DNA of 64,000 bases, from the NCBI RefSeq assembly GCF_006838285.1, contig NZ_CP038228.1, forward strand, positions 310,001-374,000, written 5' to 3'. The notes under the pieces are model-generated. The model searched no databases, was not told where the DNA came from, and saw only the letters and a program-made list of their open reading frames with translations. The DNA comes from Xanthomonas translucens pv. cerealis (GTDB lineage: Bacteria; Pseudomonadota; Gammaproteobacteria; Xanthomonadales; Xanthomonadaceae). This document shows positions 48,452 to 57,603 of the stretch, piece by piece (positions within the stretch are counted from its first letter, which is position 1; each line of letters opens with the position of its first letter). A program made the translations under genes and the position numbers.

Positions 48452-50089
48452 ATGTCTTCTTCCCTTCGCATCGCCATGGCCCAGTTCGATTTCCCGGTCG
48501 GCGCCGTGGCCCGGAACACCGATCGCATCATCGCGATGATCGACGAGGCGCGCGACGAATACGGCGCCGACATCGTGCTGTTCCCGGAGCTGGCGGTCAG
48601 CGGCTATCCGCCGGAGGACCTGTTGCTGCGGCCCGGCTTCCTCGCCGATTGCGAACTGGCGGTGCAGCGCATCGCGGCGCGCGTGCACGGCATCGTGGCG
48701 GTGATCGGCTGGCCGCAGAGCGCCGGCAGCGTGGTCTACAACGCGGCCAGCGTGCTGCGCGGCGGGCAGATCGAAACCACCTACCGCAAGCGCGAACTGC
48801 CCAATTACGCGGTGTTCGACGAGCGCCGCTATTTCGATGTCGATCCGGATGGCGGCAGCTGCGTGTTCGAGGTCAACGGCACGCCGGTCGGTCTGGTGAT
48901 CTGCGAGGACCTGTGGTTCCCCGAGCCGCTGGCCGATACCGTGCGCAACGGTGCCGAACTGGTGCTGGTGCCCAACGCCTCGCCCTATGAGCGCGGCAAG
49001 CATGCGCAGCGCGATGCGTTGCTGGCCGAGCGCACCCGCGAGACCGGTGCGGCGCTGGCCTATCTCAACGTCGTCGGCGGCCAGGATGCGCTGGTGTTCG
49101 ACGGCGCCTCGGTGGTCGCCGATGGCGACGGCAGCGTGCATCCGGCCGCGGCGGCGTTCACCGACCAATGGCTGGTGGTGGACTACGCCACGCAGACGCG
49201 TGCGTTCACCCCGTTGCGCTGGATCGACGATGGCGACGAAAGCATGGACGCGCTGGCCTGGCGCGCGGTGGTGCGCGGGCTGCGCGACTACTGCGGCAAG
49301 AACCGGTTTTCCAAGGTGTGGCTGGGCCTGTCCGGCGGCATCGATTCGGCGCTGGTGCTGGCGATGGCGGTGGACGCGTTGGGGGCGGACAACGTCACCG
49401 CGGTGCGGCTGCCGTCGCGCTATACCGCCGACATGTCCAACGACTTGGCCGATGAGCAGTGCCGCGCGCTGGGGGTGAAGCTGGAGACGGTGGCGATCGA
49501 GCCGGCGTTCGAGGGCCTGTTGCAGGCCCTCGGTCCGTTGTTCGAAGGAACCCAGCCCGATGTCACCGAAGAGAACCTGCAGTCGCGCAGCCGCGGCGTG
49601 ATCCTGATGGCGCTGGCCAACAAGTTCGGCGGGCTGTTGCTGACCACGGGTAACAAGAGCGAGTACGCGGTCGGCTACGCCACCATCTACGGCGACATGT
49701 GCGGCGGCTATGCGCCGCTAAAGGATCTTTACAAGACGGAGGTGTTCGACCTGGCGAAATGGCGCAACACGGTGGGCGGCGCGCCGGTGATCCCGTCGGC
49801 GGTGATCGCGCGGCCGCCGTCGGCGGAACTGCGCGCCAACCAGACCGACCAGGATTCGCTGCCGCCGTATGACGTGCTGGATGGCATTTTGTACCGCTAT
49901 GTCGACCAGGAGGAATCCCGCGACGAGATCGTCGCTGCCGGCTACGCCGCGGAGGTGGTCGATCACGTGGTGCGGCTGGTACGCATCACCGAATGGAAGC
50001 GGCACCAGGCCGCGCCGGGACCGAAGGTGTCGCGGCGCGCGTTCGGTCGCGAGCGCCGTTATCCGATCAGCAACGGGTATCAGGCGTAG
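48452..50089 (+). CDS. nadE: Glutamine-dependent NAD+ synthetase
   Basis: I chose the ATG at 48452 (MSSSLRIAMAQFDFPVGAVA), giving 545 residues, the normal length. The N-terminal nitrilase-type glutaminase domain (1-260) has the Glu in FPELAVSGYPPEDL, the Lys in YRKRELPNY and the Cys in GLVICEDLWFPE. The C-terminal synthetase domain has the PP-loop LGLSGGIDSALVLAMA and TTGNKSEYAVGYATIYGDM. It converts deamido-NAD to NAD using glutamine nitrogen. Confidence 0.96.
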   Translation: MSSSLRIAMAQFDFPVGAVARNTDRIIAMIDEARDEYGADIVLFPELAVSGYPPEDLLLRPGFLADCELAVQRIAARVHGIVAVIGWPQSAGSVVYNAASVLRGGQIETTYRKRELPNYAVFDERRYFDVDPDGGSCVFEVNGTPVGLVICEDLWFPEPLADTVRNGAELVLVPNASPYERGKHAQRDALLAERTRETGAALAYLNVVGGQDALVFDGASVVADGDGSVHPAAAAFTDQWLVVDYATQTRAFTPLRWIDDGDESMDALAWRAVVRGLRDYCGKNRFSKVWLGLSGGIDSALVLAMAVDALGADNVTAVRLPSRYTADMSNDLADEQCRALGVKLETVAIEPAFEGLLQALGPLFEGTQPDVTEENLQSRSRGVILMALANKFGGLLLTTGNKSEYAVGYATIYGDMCGGYAPLKDLYKTEVFDLAKWRNTVGGAPVIPSAVIARPPSAELRANQTDQDSLPPYDVLDGILYRYVDQEESRDEIVAAGYAAEVVDHVVRLVRITEWKRHQAAPGPKVSRRAFGRERRYPISNGYQA

Positions 50090-50272
50090 GCGGGAGGCAA
50101 TGCCGCGGTTTCGCGGCGCTTCGTCGCAAGTTCCATGATCGGTGGGTGCCGGTCGCGGCTGAAGCCGCTCCTGTAGGTGCGGGCCATGGCAGGCGTCCGC
50201 AGCCGGAAAACGGCGCCGCCGCGCATGCCGCTGTGCGAGTCCCGAGTCCCCGGTCCCGAGTCCCGGCCTCCC
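50090..50272. repeat. REP-like palindrome and short direct repeats between nadE and egtD
   Basis: GGTCGCGGCTGAAGCCGCTC (50151-50170) is another copy of the dispersed palindrome. Just downstream, GAGTCCCGAGTCC and GGTCCCGAGTCCC are near-direct repeats. The spacer separates convergent genes and has no T-tailed hairpin. Confidence 0.65.
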
Positions 50273-51256
50273 TCACACCGCCTGCAGCAACCGCAATCCG
50301 AACGCATCGCCTTGCGCGTTCCAGCCGTGGCTGACCCGCAGACCGGCGGCCGCGGCCATCTCGCCGAAGCTCTGGTCGCTGTATTTTTGGCTGTATTCGA
50401 CCTGCATGGCTTCGCCTGCGGCGAAATCGAAGCGGTGTCCGGCCACGTGCACCTGCTGCGCGCGCTGGCTGACCAGGAAGGTCTCGATGCGCTGGCGTTC
50501 GCGCGCATACACCGCGCGGTGGCGGAACTGCTGCAGGTCGAAGTCGCTGCCGATCTCGCGGTTGAGGCGGCGCAGCAGGTTCAAGGTGAACTCGGCGGTG
50601 ATCCCGGCCGCGTCGTTGTAGGCCGCTTCCAGCATCGACACGTCCTTGATCAAGTCGACGCCGATCAGCGCGCAGCCGTCGTGGCGCATGGTTTCGCGCA
50701 TCGAGCGCAGCAGCTGGATGCCGTCGTCGCGGGTGAAGTTGCCTAGCGTGGAGCCGGGGAAGAACACCAGGGTGCGGCGCGCGCTGCGCTGCGGCGCCGG
50801 CAGCGCCACCGGGGTGGTGAAGTCGGCGCAGACCGGCAGCATCTGGATGCGCGGGAAGCGCTCGGCCAGGCGCGCGGTGCTGGACATCAGCATGTCGCGC
50901 GAGATCTCGATCGGGGTGTAGGCCACCGGCGCGCGCAGGCCTTCCAGGAGCAATTCGGTCTTGCGTCCGCTGCCGCTGCCCAGTTCCACCACGTGCGCGC
51001 CGCCGCCCACCGCCTGCGCGATCGACGGCATCCGCGCTTCCAGCAGATCCAGCTCGGTGCGGGTCAGGTAGTACTCGGGCTGGCGGGTGATCGCCTCGAA
51101 CAAGCGCGACCCCTCGGCGTCGTAGAAATACTTGGACGGCAGTTGCTTGGGGCTGCGCGACAGGCCGGCGATCGCGTCGGCGGCGATGTCGTCGGGCTGC
51201 GGGTGCAGGTCGGTGAGCGCGGCTTCGGTCAGGGCGCGGGCGGTCGCGGCGTTCAT
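50273..51256 (-). CDS. egtD: L-histidine N-alpha-trimethyltransferase EgtD
   Basis: The 327-residue SAM-dependent methyltransferase makes hercynine, the first step of ergothioneine synthesis. Signatures are SKYFYDAEGSRLFEAITRQP, then EYYLTRTE, VVELGSGSGRKTELLL (SAM motif I), FFPGSTLGNF and the C-terminal EYSQKYSDQSFGEMAAAAG. The ATG at 51256 overlaps the egtB stop by four bases. Histidine-binding residues (Tyr and Asn of the FFPGSTLGNF region, Glu near the C-terminus) appear kept. Confidence 0.93.
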   Translation of the reverse strand: MNAATARALTEAALTDLHPQPDDIAADAIAGLSRSPKQLPSKYFYDAEGSRLFEAITRQPEYYLTRTELDLLEARMPSIAQAVGGGAHVVELGSGSGRKTELLLEGLRAPVAYTPIEISRDMLMSSTARLAERFPRIQMLPVCADFTTPVALPAPQRSARRTLVFFPGSTLGNFTRDDGIQLLRSMRETMRHDGCALIGVDLIKDVSMLEAAYNDAAGITAEFTLNLLRRLNREIGSDFDLQQFRHRAVYARERQRIETFLVSQRAQQVHVAGHRFDFAAGEAMQVEYSQKYSDQSFGEMAAAAGLRVSHGWNAQGDAFGLRLLQAV

Positions 51257-52542
51257 GCGGGGTCCTTGGCCAGGCGCACGCCGGCGAATTGCCAGCGCGC
51301 ATCGGAGGGAAAGAAGTTGCGGTAGCTGGCGCGGATGTGGTCGTGCGGCGTGGCGCAGCTGCCGCCGCGCAACACCCACTGCGCATTCATGAATTTGCCG
51401 TTGTATTCGCCCAGCGCGCCCGACCAAGGCCGGAAGCCGGGGTAGGCCAGGTAGGCGCTGCCGGTCCATTCCCAGACATCGCCGAACAACTGCTGCAGGC
51501 CGGCTTCGCCGTGCGCTGCGGAGCGCGGGTGCAATGCGTCGGTGTCGACGAAGTTGCCGGCGATGGCCACGCCGGTGGCGGCCTGCTCCCATTCGGCTTC
51601 GGTCGGCAGGCGGGCGCCCGCCCAGTGCGCATAGGCGTCCGCTTCGAACAGGCTGATGTGGCAGACCGGCGCATGCGGGTCGCGCTCGCGCCAGCCGCCC
51701 AGGGTGAACTCGCGCGCGCCGTCGGCGTGCCAGTACAGCGGCCGCTGCCAATCGTTGGCGCTGCGCCGCGCCCAGCCGTCGCTGAGCCACAGGGCGACGT
51801 TGCGGTAGCCGCCGTCGGCGACGAACGCAGCGTATTCGGCATTGTTCACTGGACGGCTGGCCAGCGCATGCGCCGGCACCAGCACGCGGTGCCGCGGCGA
51901 TTCGTTGTCGTAGGCGAAGCCGGCATGTGCGGGCCAGCCGGGCGCGCCGATCTCGCACATTTGCTCGTCGCGCTGGATCCAGCGCAACGCCGTGGCCGGC
52001 GCTTGCGCCATAGCCAGATCGTCGCGATACGCCGGAGCCAGCGGGTTGCTCCAGAACGCGTGCTTGATGTCGGTCAGCAGCAGCTCCTGGTGCTGCTGCT
52101 CGTGATGCAGGCCCAATTCCAGCACCTGCAGCGTCTGCGCCGACAGGTCGCCGGCCTGCAGCCGCGCCAGCACCCGCGCCTCGATCTCGGTGCGGTAGTC
52201 GCGCACCTGCGCCATGGATGGGCGCGACAGCACGCCGCGGCGCGGCCGCGCATGCATCGGGCCGACGCTCTGGTAGTAGCTGTTGAACAGGTAGTCCCAC
52301 TGCGGGTCGATCGCGCGGTAGCCGGTGTCGGCACCCAGCACGAAGCGTTCGAAGAACCAGGTGGTATGCGCCAGATGCCATTTCGCCGGACTGGCATCGT
52401 CCATGCTCTGCACCATCGCGTCTTCCTCGCTCAGTGGCGCGGCGAGCAGGCTGGTGCGCTGGCGTACGCTGCGGAAATGGGCCGCCAACGACACGCTGGA
52501 CGCTGCGGGCGAGGGGGATGCCGCCGAAGAGGTCGCTTGCAT
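51253..52542 (-). CDS. egtB: Ergothioneine biosynthesis protein EgtB (sulfoxide synthase)
   Basis: The 429-residue non-haem iron enzyme has a DinB-type N-terminal domain with iron-ligand histidines in WHLAHTTWFFERFVLG and LGLHHEQQHQELLLTDI. A formylglycine-generating-enzyme-like C-terminal domain follows (LPTEAEWEQAAT, LFGDVWEWTGSAYL, RGGSCATPHDHIRASYRNFF). It forms the C-S bond on hercynine using cysteine or gamma-glutamylcysteine. No egtC amidohydrolase is adjacent, suggesting cysteine as direct donor or a distant egtC. It is coupled to egtD by overlap. Confidence 0.93.
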   Translation of the reverse strand: MQATSSAASPSPAASSVSLAAHFRSVRQRTSLLAAPLSEEDAMVQSMDDASPAKWHLAHTTWFFERFVLGADTGYRAIDPQWDYLFNSYYQSVGPMHARPRRGVLSRPSMAQVRDYRTEIEARVLARLQAGDLSAQTLQVLELGLHHEQQHQELLLTDIKHAFWSNPLAPAYRDDLAMAQAPATALRWIQRDEQMCEIGAPGWPAHAGFAYDNESPRHRVLVPAHALASRPVNNAEYAAFVADGGYRNVALWLSDGWARRSANDWQRPLYWHADGAREFTLGGWRERDPHAPVCHISLFEADAYAHWAGARLPTEAEWEQAATGVAIAGNFVDTDALHPRSAAHGEAGLQQLFGDVWEWTGSAYLAYPGFRPWSGALGEYNGKFMNAQWVLRGGSCATPHDHIRASYRNFFPSDARWQFAGVRLAKDPA

Positions 52543-52713
52543 CCAGCAAGCTTAGGGGACGAACGTGAATATGCCGTCATGTGCGGCGAAAAATCGCGTT
52601 GACCTGCCGAGTTTCCATACGTTTACGTATGTGTCGAATCGCGTGGCCGATTCGGTGACATGCGTCGATAGGTTAGAAGGGCGTCGCAGAAACGCCGCGC
52701 CACGGGGCACACA

Positions 52714-53871
52714 ATGGCGGCTGTTGCCAGCGATGTGAGGCCGCCATTGCCCCTGTACGCCGCGCTTGAGGCCATGTTGTCGGAAATCCGTGAGCGCCGC
52801 GACGAGTTTGTCGAGCAGGCTTGCCTGGCGCCGGATATCGTGGAAAAGCTGCGCCGGGTGGGCGTGTATCGCGCGCTGGTGCCGCGCAGCATGGGCGGCG
52901 ACGAGGTCGGCCCTGCGGAGTTTTGCAAGCTGATCGAGCGTATCAGCCAGGCCGATGGATCGACCGGTTGGGTCGCCAGTTTCGGGGCCTCGATCAAGTA
53001 CTTGGCCGCGTTGCCGCTGGAAACCCTGCAGCGGATTTACGCCGATGGCCCAGACGTGGTGTTCGCCGGGGCGGTGTTCCCGCCGCAGGCCGCGCAGGCC
53101 AGAGCCGATGGCATCCACGTGGCCGGTCGCTGGAAGTTCAGCAGCGGCTGCACCGCGGCGTCGCTGTTGGGCGTGGGCATCGCCCTGGATACCGACCCGG
53201 TACCGGGTCTGCCGCGCATGGCGGTGCTGCCGCGCGACCAGGTGCGTATCGAACACGGTTGGGACGTCATCGGCATGCAGGGCACCGGCAGCCACGATGT
53301 GGTCGTGGATGCCGCGGTCGTGCGGCCGGAGTGGACCTTCATCCGCGGCGGTGCGCCGACCCTGGCGGCGCCGCTGTATCGCTACCCGTCGATTGCCTTT
53401 GCCGCGCAGGTGCTGGCAGTGGTCGGCCTGGGCGTGGCGCGTGCGGCGCTGGACGAGATCGTGGCCGTGGCCGATGGCCGCGTGGCGATCACCGGTGCGC
53501 CCAACCTGGCCGATCGCGCCTATGTGCAGATCGAACTGGCCAAGGCCGAAGCGCAGTTGCGTTCGGCGCGCGCGTTTTTTTACGAAACCACCGAAAGCGT
53601 CTGGCAGGCGACCTTGGCGGGCGATGCGGTCGACCCGCAGCAGGTCAACCTGTTGCGCCTTGCCTCGACCAATGCCGCCCGCGCAGGCGCCGACGTGGCG
53701 CGCGCCGCCTTCACCCTGGCCGGCACGTCCGCCATCTTTTGCGCCGAGCCGATGCAGCGTTACCTGCACGATGCGCTGGTCGTGGCGCAGCACGCGCTGC
53801 TGGCCGAAGGCCACTGGCAGAGCGCGGGACGCGTGTTGCTCGGCCAGTCCACGCCACCCGGCTACCCTTGA
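52714..53871 (+). CDS. Acyl-CoA-dehydrogenase-fold flavoprotein (HsaA/DszC-type monooxygenase-like)
   Basis: The 385-residue protein has the three-part acyl-CoA dehydrogenase fold: N-terminal helices (ERRDEFVEQACLAPDIVEKL), middle beta domain (VAGRWKFSSGCTAASLLGVG, GMQGTGSHDVVVD) and C-terminal helical bundle (SIAFAAQVLAVVGLGVARAA). The general base Glu of acyl-CoA dehydrogenases is not apparent. The GRWKFSSG segment and LVPRSMGGDEVGP opening match the group of flavin-dependent monooxygenases such as HsaA and DszC that work with a separate flavin reductase. Substrate is unknown. It is divergent from egtB and 64 bases upstream of the PLP enzyme gene. Confidence 0.72.
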   Translation: MAAVASDVRPPLPLYAALEAMLSEIRERRDEFVEQACLAPDIVEKLRRVGVYRALVPRSMGGDEVGPAEFCKLIERISQADGSTGWVASFGASIKYLAALPLETLQRIYADGPDVVFAGAVFPPQAAQARADGIHVAGRWKFSSGCTAASLLGVGIALDTDPVPGLPRMAVLPRDQVRIEHGWDVIGMQGTGSHDVVVDAAVVRPEWTFIRGGAPTLAAPLYRYPSIAFAAQVLAVVGLGVARAALDEIVAVADGRVAITGAPNLADRAYVQIELAKAEAQLRSARAFFYETTESVWQATLAGDAVDPQQVNLLRLASTNAARAGADVARAAFTLAGTSAIFCAEPMQRYLHDALVVAQHALLAEGHWQSAGRVLLGQSTPPGYP

Positions 53872-53935
53872 TCGGCAGCCTCCCCGAGATGCGGCATGAT
53901 GGGGTCGTCGATTGCAGATAGCGCCGCAGGCCAAC

Positions 53936-55150
53936 ATGCCAACCGCTCCGTCCACTCCGTCCACCGCGGCTTGCAACGCGCCGCCGATGGCGCCGCTCGA
54001 CTTCCTGCAGGCGCCGCATGCCTTCGTCCTGCCCGAGGGCGTGCGGTATCTGGACACCGCCAGCAAAGGCCCGCGGCTGGCCAGCGTGCTTGCCGCTGGG
54101 CAGGCGGCATTGGCGCAGTCGATCGCGCCGTGGACACTGTCCTTCGACGTCTGGCGCGCGCAGATCGAACAGCTGCGCGGCCTGGCCGCCGCGACCCTGT
54201 TCGAGGGCGACGTGGACGGCGTGGCGATGGTGCCGTCGGCCGCCTACGGCCTGGCCAGCGCGGCGCGGCAATTGCCGCTGGCGGCCGGCGATGCGGTGCT
54301 GCTGCTCGATGGCCAGTTTCCGTCGAACCTGTTGCTGTGGCAGCAGCGCTGCGCCGAGACCGGCGCGCAGTTGGCGGTGGTGCGGCGCGAACCGCAACAG
54401 GACTGGACCGAGGCGGTGCTGGCGACGCTGGACGCGCAGCCGCGGGTGCGCATCGCGACCCTGCCCAATGCCTACTGGCGCGACGGCGCGCTGCTGGACC
54501 TGGAGCGCATCGCAGCGCGCGTGCATGCGGCGGGCGCGGCGCTGGTGCTGGACCTGAGCCAGAGCCTGGGCGTGCTGCCGGCGCGGCTGGCGGCGTGGCG
54601 GCCGGACTTCGTGGTGGCGGTCGGGCACAAATGGCTGCTCGGGCCGATGGGACTGGCCTGGCTGTGGGCCTCGCCGCACTGGCGCACGCACGGGGTGCCG
54701 ATCGAGCACCACTGGCAGGCGCGCGATCCTGGCGCGGACTGGAACTTCCCGGCCGCAGCGCCGCCGCCGTTCCGCGCCGGCGCGCGCCGCTTCGATGCCG
54801 GTGGCGTGGCCGAACCGTTGCGGCTGGCGATGGCCAGCGCGGCGCTGCAGCAGCTGCAGCACTGGCAGCCGGCGCGGATCGCCGCGCGGCTGGGTGAACT
54901 TGCTGCGGCGTTCGAGGATGAGCTACAGGCGCAGGGTGTTGGCGATTGGACGGTGCCTGGGCATGCACCGCATCTGTCCGCGCTGCGTCCGCCGGCGTCT
55001 GCGCTGCACGCCTTGCTGCCGTGGCTGCAACGCGCGCAGGTGATCTGCACGCACCGCCACGGCGCGTTGCGCATCGCGCCGTACCTGCAGCTGACGCCGG
55101 AAGCGATGCGTGGGCTGGCGCGGGAGATGGTTGCTGCGGCGCGCGGGTGA
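53936..55150 (+). CDS. Class V PLP-dependent aminotransferase/lyase (cysteine-desulfurase fold)
   Basis: I chose the ATG at 53936 (404 residues). Key parts are VRYLDTASKGPRLASVLAAG, AMVPSAAYGLASAARQL, VLDLSQSLGVLPARLAAW (PLP aspartate region) and the Lys in VVAVGHKWLLGPMGLAWLW. The C-terminal ICTHRHGALRIAPYL resembles kynureninase and selenocysteine-lyase-type enzymes. It could be a C-S lyase analogous to EgtE, which completes ergothioneine from the EgtB product, and the egtBD pair lies 1.4 kb away. The evidence for that role is only proximity and fold. An aminotransferase or kynureninase-like function is equally possible. Confidence 0.7.
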   Translation: MPTAPSTPSTAACNAPPMAPLDFLQAPHAFVLPEGVRYLDTASKGPRLASVLAAGQAALAQSIAPWTLSFDVWRAQIEQLRGLAAATLFEGDVDGVAMVPSAAYGLASAARQLPLAAGDAVLLLDGQFPSNLLLWQQRCAETGAQLAVVRREPQQDWTEAVLATLDAQPRVRIATLPNAYWRDGALLDLERIAARVHAAGAALVLDLSQSLGVLPARLAAWRPDFVVAVGHKWLLGPMGLAWLWASPHWRTHGVPIEHHWQARDPGADWNFPAAAPPPFRAGARRFDAGGVAEPLRLAMASAALQQLQHWQPARIAARLGELAAAFEDELQAQGVGDWTVPGHAPHLSALRPPASALHALLPWLQRAQVICTHRHGALRIAPYLQLTPEAMRGLAREMVAAARG

Positions 55151-55313
55151 GCGCGGGCTTTGATCGTTTCTGGAAGAATTTGCAGCCAGCCTGTTGAGTG
55201 CACTGCAGGAGAGGCTTCAGCCCCGACAGGCGAGCAAACCGCCAAGGTGCCTGGCTTCGTTCGTCGCGGCTGAAGCCGCTCCTACAGGGGCTTGCGGCGA
55301 GGACGCGCAGGCT
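55151..55313. repeat. Two REP-like palindromes in the spacer before the osmolyte transporter
   Basis: GAGAGGCTTCAGCCCCGACA (55209-55228) and GTCGCGGCTGAAGCCGCTCC (55264-55283) lie 36 bases apart in opposite orientation, the paired arrangement (BIME-like) seen for REP elements. No gene is present. Confidence 0.7.
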
Positions 55314-56801
55314 TCAGCGACGCGCCGCCAGGCGCAGGCCGCGCGGAGTCAGCCAGCGCTCCAGGCCCTCGAACAGCGCCTGTACCAGCAACGCCAGTAC
55401 CGCCGCCGGCACCGCGCCTTCCAGGATCAGGCCGATGTCGTCCAGGCGGATGCCGGTGAGGATCGGCTGGCCGTAGCCGCCGGCGCCGATCAGCGCGCCC
55501 AAGGTGGCGGTGCCGACGTTGATCACCGCCGCGGTCTTGATCCCCGCCAGGATGGTGCGCAAGGCCAGCGGCAGTTCGATCCGCCACAGCCGCGTGCCCG
55601 GCGGCAGGCCGATCGCCGCCGCGGTTTCGCGCAATTCGCGGGCAATGTTGGTCAGGCCGGCATGGGTGTTGCGCACGATCGGCAGCAGGCTGTACAGGAA
55701 CAGCGCGGCGATCGCCGGCTTGGCGCCGATCCCGAACAGCGGAATCATGAACACGAACACCGCCAGCGACGGCAGCGTCTGCAGCACCCCGGTCAGCGAC
55801 AGCAGCACCTGGCCGAGCCGCGGCCGATAGGCCGCTACGATGCCCAGCGGCAGCGCCACCAGCAGCGCCAGGCCCAGCGACAGGCCAACCAGTGCCAGGT
55901 GTTCGCGGGTGCGTTGCAGCAGGCGCGCCAGCCGGCTGTCCTGCGCCGGTGCGGCGATGCCCAGCCACTGCGCGGCGATCGCGCTTTCGGCGCGTTTGTG
56001 CAGTTCCGCGTCGGCGTTGAGCCGTTGCATGGTCGCCGCGTCGATGCGTCCGCCCAGGTCCTGCAGCGCCTGCACGAACTGCGGCGCGCGCTGCGCCAGG
56101 TCGTTGCGATACAGGAACACCGCGGCGTAGCGCGGAAAGTAGTGGCGGTCGTCCTGCAGCACCAGCAGGTCGTGCGCGGGGATCTCGGCGTCGGTGCTGT
56201 ACAGGTCGGTGATGTCGATCGCGCCGCTGTCCAGCGCGCGATAGGCCAGGTCGTGGTCCAGCCCGGTCGGGGTCTGCGGCAGTCGGTAGGCCGCGCGCAC
56301 CCCGGGCCAACCGTCGGCGCGCGATACGAACTCGTTGCTGAGCCCGAGCTTGAGCGACGGATGCGCGGCCAGGTCGGAGACACGGGCGATGCCCAGCGCC
56401 TGCGCGCGCTGCCGGCGCATGCCGAACGCATAGGTGTTGTCGAAGCCCAGCGGCGCGCTCATCGCCAGGCCGCGCTGCGCCAGGGTGCGGCGCAGCGCGG
56501 CATCGTCGGCGTCGGGCAACTGCAGCAGTTCCGTAGCCAGGGTGCCGGTGTATTCGGCATAGGCGTCGATCGAGCCCTGCTGCAGCGCGCGCCACAGGAT
56601 GCGGGTGCCGCCGAGCTGGCGCCGGTGTTCGACGTCCACGCCGGCCCGGCGCCCGGCGCCGGCGGCGATCTCGCCGAGCACCACCGCCTCGGTGAAGTTC
56701 TTCGACCCGACCACCACCTTGGCCGGCGCCGCCATCGCCGTGCTGGCGAGCAGGGCGCACAGCGCCGCGAGCACGATCAGCGCCGCCGCGCGGCGGCGCA
56801 T
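55314..56801 (-). CDS. OpuC-type osmolyte ABC transporter, fused binding protein and permease
   Basis: The 495-residue protein has a signal peptide (ALIVLAALCALLASTAMA) followed by an OpuAC-type substrate-binding domain (about 25-285: KVVVGSKNFTEAVVLGEIAA, LGLSNEFVSRADGWPGV, DSGAIDITDLYSTDAEI). A permease domain follows (about 300-480, with EAA-like loop ELRETAAAIGLPPGTRLWRI, and ALIGAGGYGQPILTGI). The SKNFTE motif marks the glycine betaine, choline or carnitine group. This order, binding domain first and permease second, is reversed relative to many OpuABC fusions. The ATPase gene overlaps closely upstream (eight-base gap). Confidence 0.87.
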   Translation of the reverse strand: MRRRAAALIVLAALCALLASTAMAAPAKVVVGSKNFTEAVVLGEIAAGAGRRAGVDVEHRRQLGGTRILWRALQQGSIDAYAEYTGTLATELLQLPDADDAALRRTLAQRGLAMSAPLGFDNTYAFGMRRQRAQALGIARVSDLAAHPSLKLGLSNEFVSRADGWPGVRAAYRLPQTPTGLDHDLAYRALDSGAIDITDLYSTDAEIPAHDLLVLQDDRHYFPRYAAVFLYRNDLAQRAPQFVQALQDLGGRIDAATMQRLNADAELHKRAESAIAAQWLGIAAPAQDSRLARLLQRTREHLALVGLSLGLALLVALPLGIVAAYRPRLGQVLLSLTGVLQTLPSLAVFVFMIPLFGIGAKPAIAALFLYSLLPIVRNTHAGLTNIARELRETAAAIGLPPGTRLWRIELPLALRTILAGIKTAAVINVGTATLGALIGAGGYGQPILTGIRLDDIGLILEGAVPAAVLALLVQALFEGLERWLTPRGLRLAARR

Positions 56802-56809
56802 CGCGGCCC

Positions 56810-57547
56810 TCACCGCGCGTCCTCCAGCGTGCGCTGCGCGTGCAAAAACTGGCCGACGAACGGCTCGGCCGGCGCATCCAGCAGTTCGCGCACGCTGCCT
56901 TGCTGCACGATGCGGCCGCTGCGCATCAGCACCAGGGTGTCGCCCAGGTAGGCGGCCTCTGCGACATCGTGGGTCACCAGCACCACGGTCTTGCCGAGCA
57001 GCGCGAACAGCTCGCGCATCTGCGTCTGCAGTTCGTGGCGCACGATCGGGTCGAGCGCGCCCAGCGGTTCGTCGAGCAGCAGCACCGGCGGGTCCAGCAG
57101 CAGCGCGCGGATCAGGCCAACGCGCTGGCGCTGGCCGCCGGACAGTTCGGCCGGATAGCGCGCCAGCAAGGTCTCGGGCAGGCGGCACAGCGCGGCAAGT
57201 TCGTGCAAACGGGCATCGATTTGCGGCCGCGTCCAGCCCAGGGTCTGCGCCAGCAGCGCGGCGTTGTCGCGCGCGCTCAGGTGCGGGAACAGCCCGCCTT
57301 CCTGGATCACGTAGCCGATGCGGCGGCGTTGCGCCAGCAGGGTACTGCGGCGCAGCGGCTCGCCGTGGAAGCGGACCTCGCCGGCGTCCGGCCATTCCAG
57401 CCCGAGCAGCATGCGCAGCACGCTGGATTTGCCGGCGCCGCTGGGGCCGATCAGCGCGGTGCTGCGGCCCGGGGCGATGCGCAGATCGACCCGGTCCAGC
57501 GCAAGTGCGTCGCCGTAGCGGCGGGTGACCTGATGCAGTTCGAACAT
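56810..57547 (-). CDS. OpuC-type osmolyte ABC transporter, ATP-binding subunit
   Basis: The 245-residue ATPase shows Walker A LIGPSGAGKSSVLRML, the Q-loop YVIQEGGLFPHLSA, signature LSGGQRQRVGLIRALLLDP, Walker B VLLLDEPLGALDP and the switch His in VLVTHDVAEA. I chose the ATG at 57547 (MFELHQVTRRYGDAL); another ATG four codons upstream is possible. No CBS domains follow, unlike many OpuAA proteins. It serves the fused binding-protein/permease encoded just downstream. Confidence 0.9.
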   Translation of the reverse strand: MFELHQVTRRYGDALALDRVDLRIAPGRSTALIGPSGAGKSSVLRMLLGLEWPDAGEVRFHGEPLRRSTLLAQRRRIGYVIQEGGLFPHLSARDNAALLAQTLGWTRPQIDARLHELAALCRLPETLLARYPAELSGGQRQRVGLIRALLLDPPVLLLDEPLGALDPIVRHELQTQMRELFALLGKTVVLVTHDVAEAAYLGDTLVLMRSGRIVQQGSVRELLDAPAEPFVGQFLHAQRTLEDAR

Positions 57548-57603
57548 GCGTTCAAGCATAGCCGGGCCACGGCGCCCGGCGCGCGAAGGCGCGGCCGGCG
57601 CGC

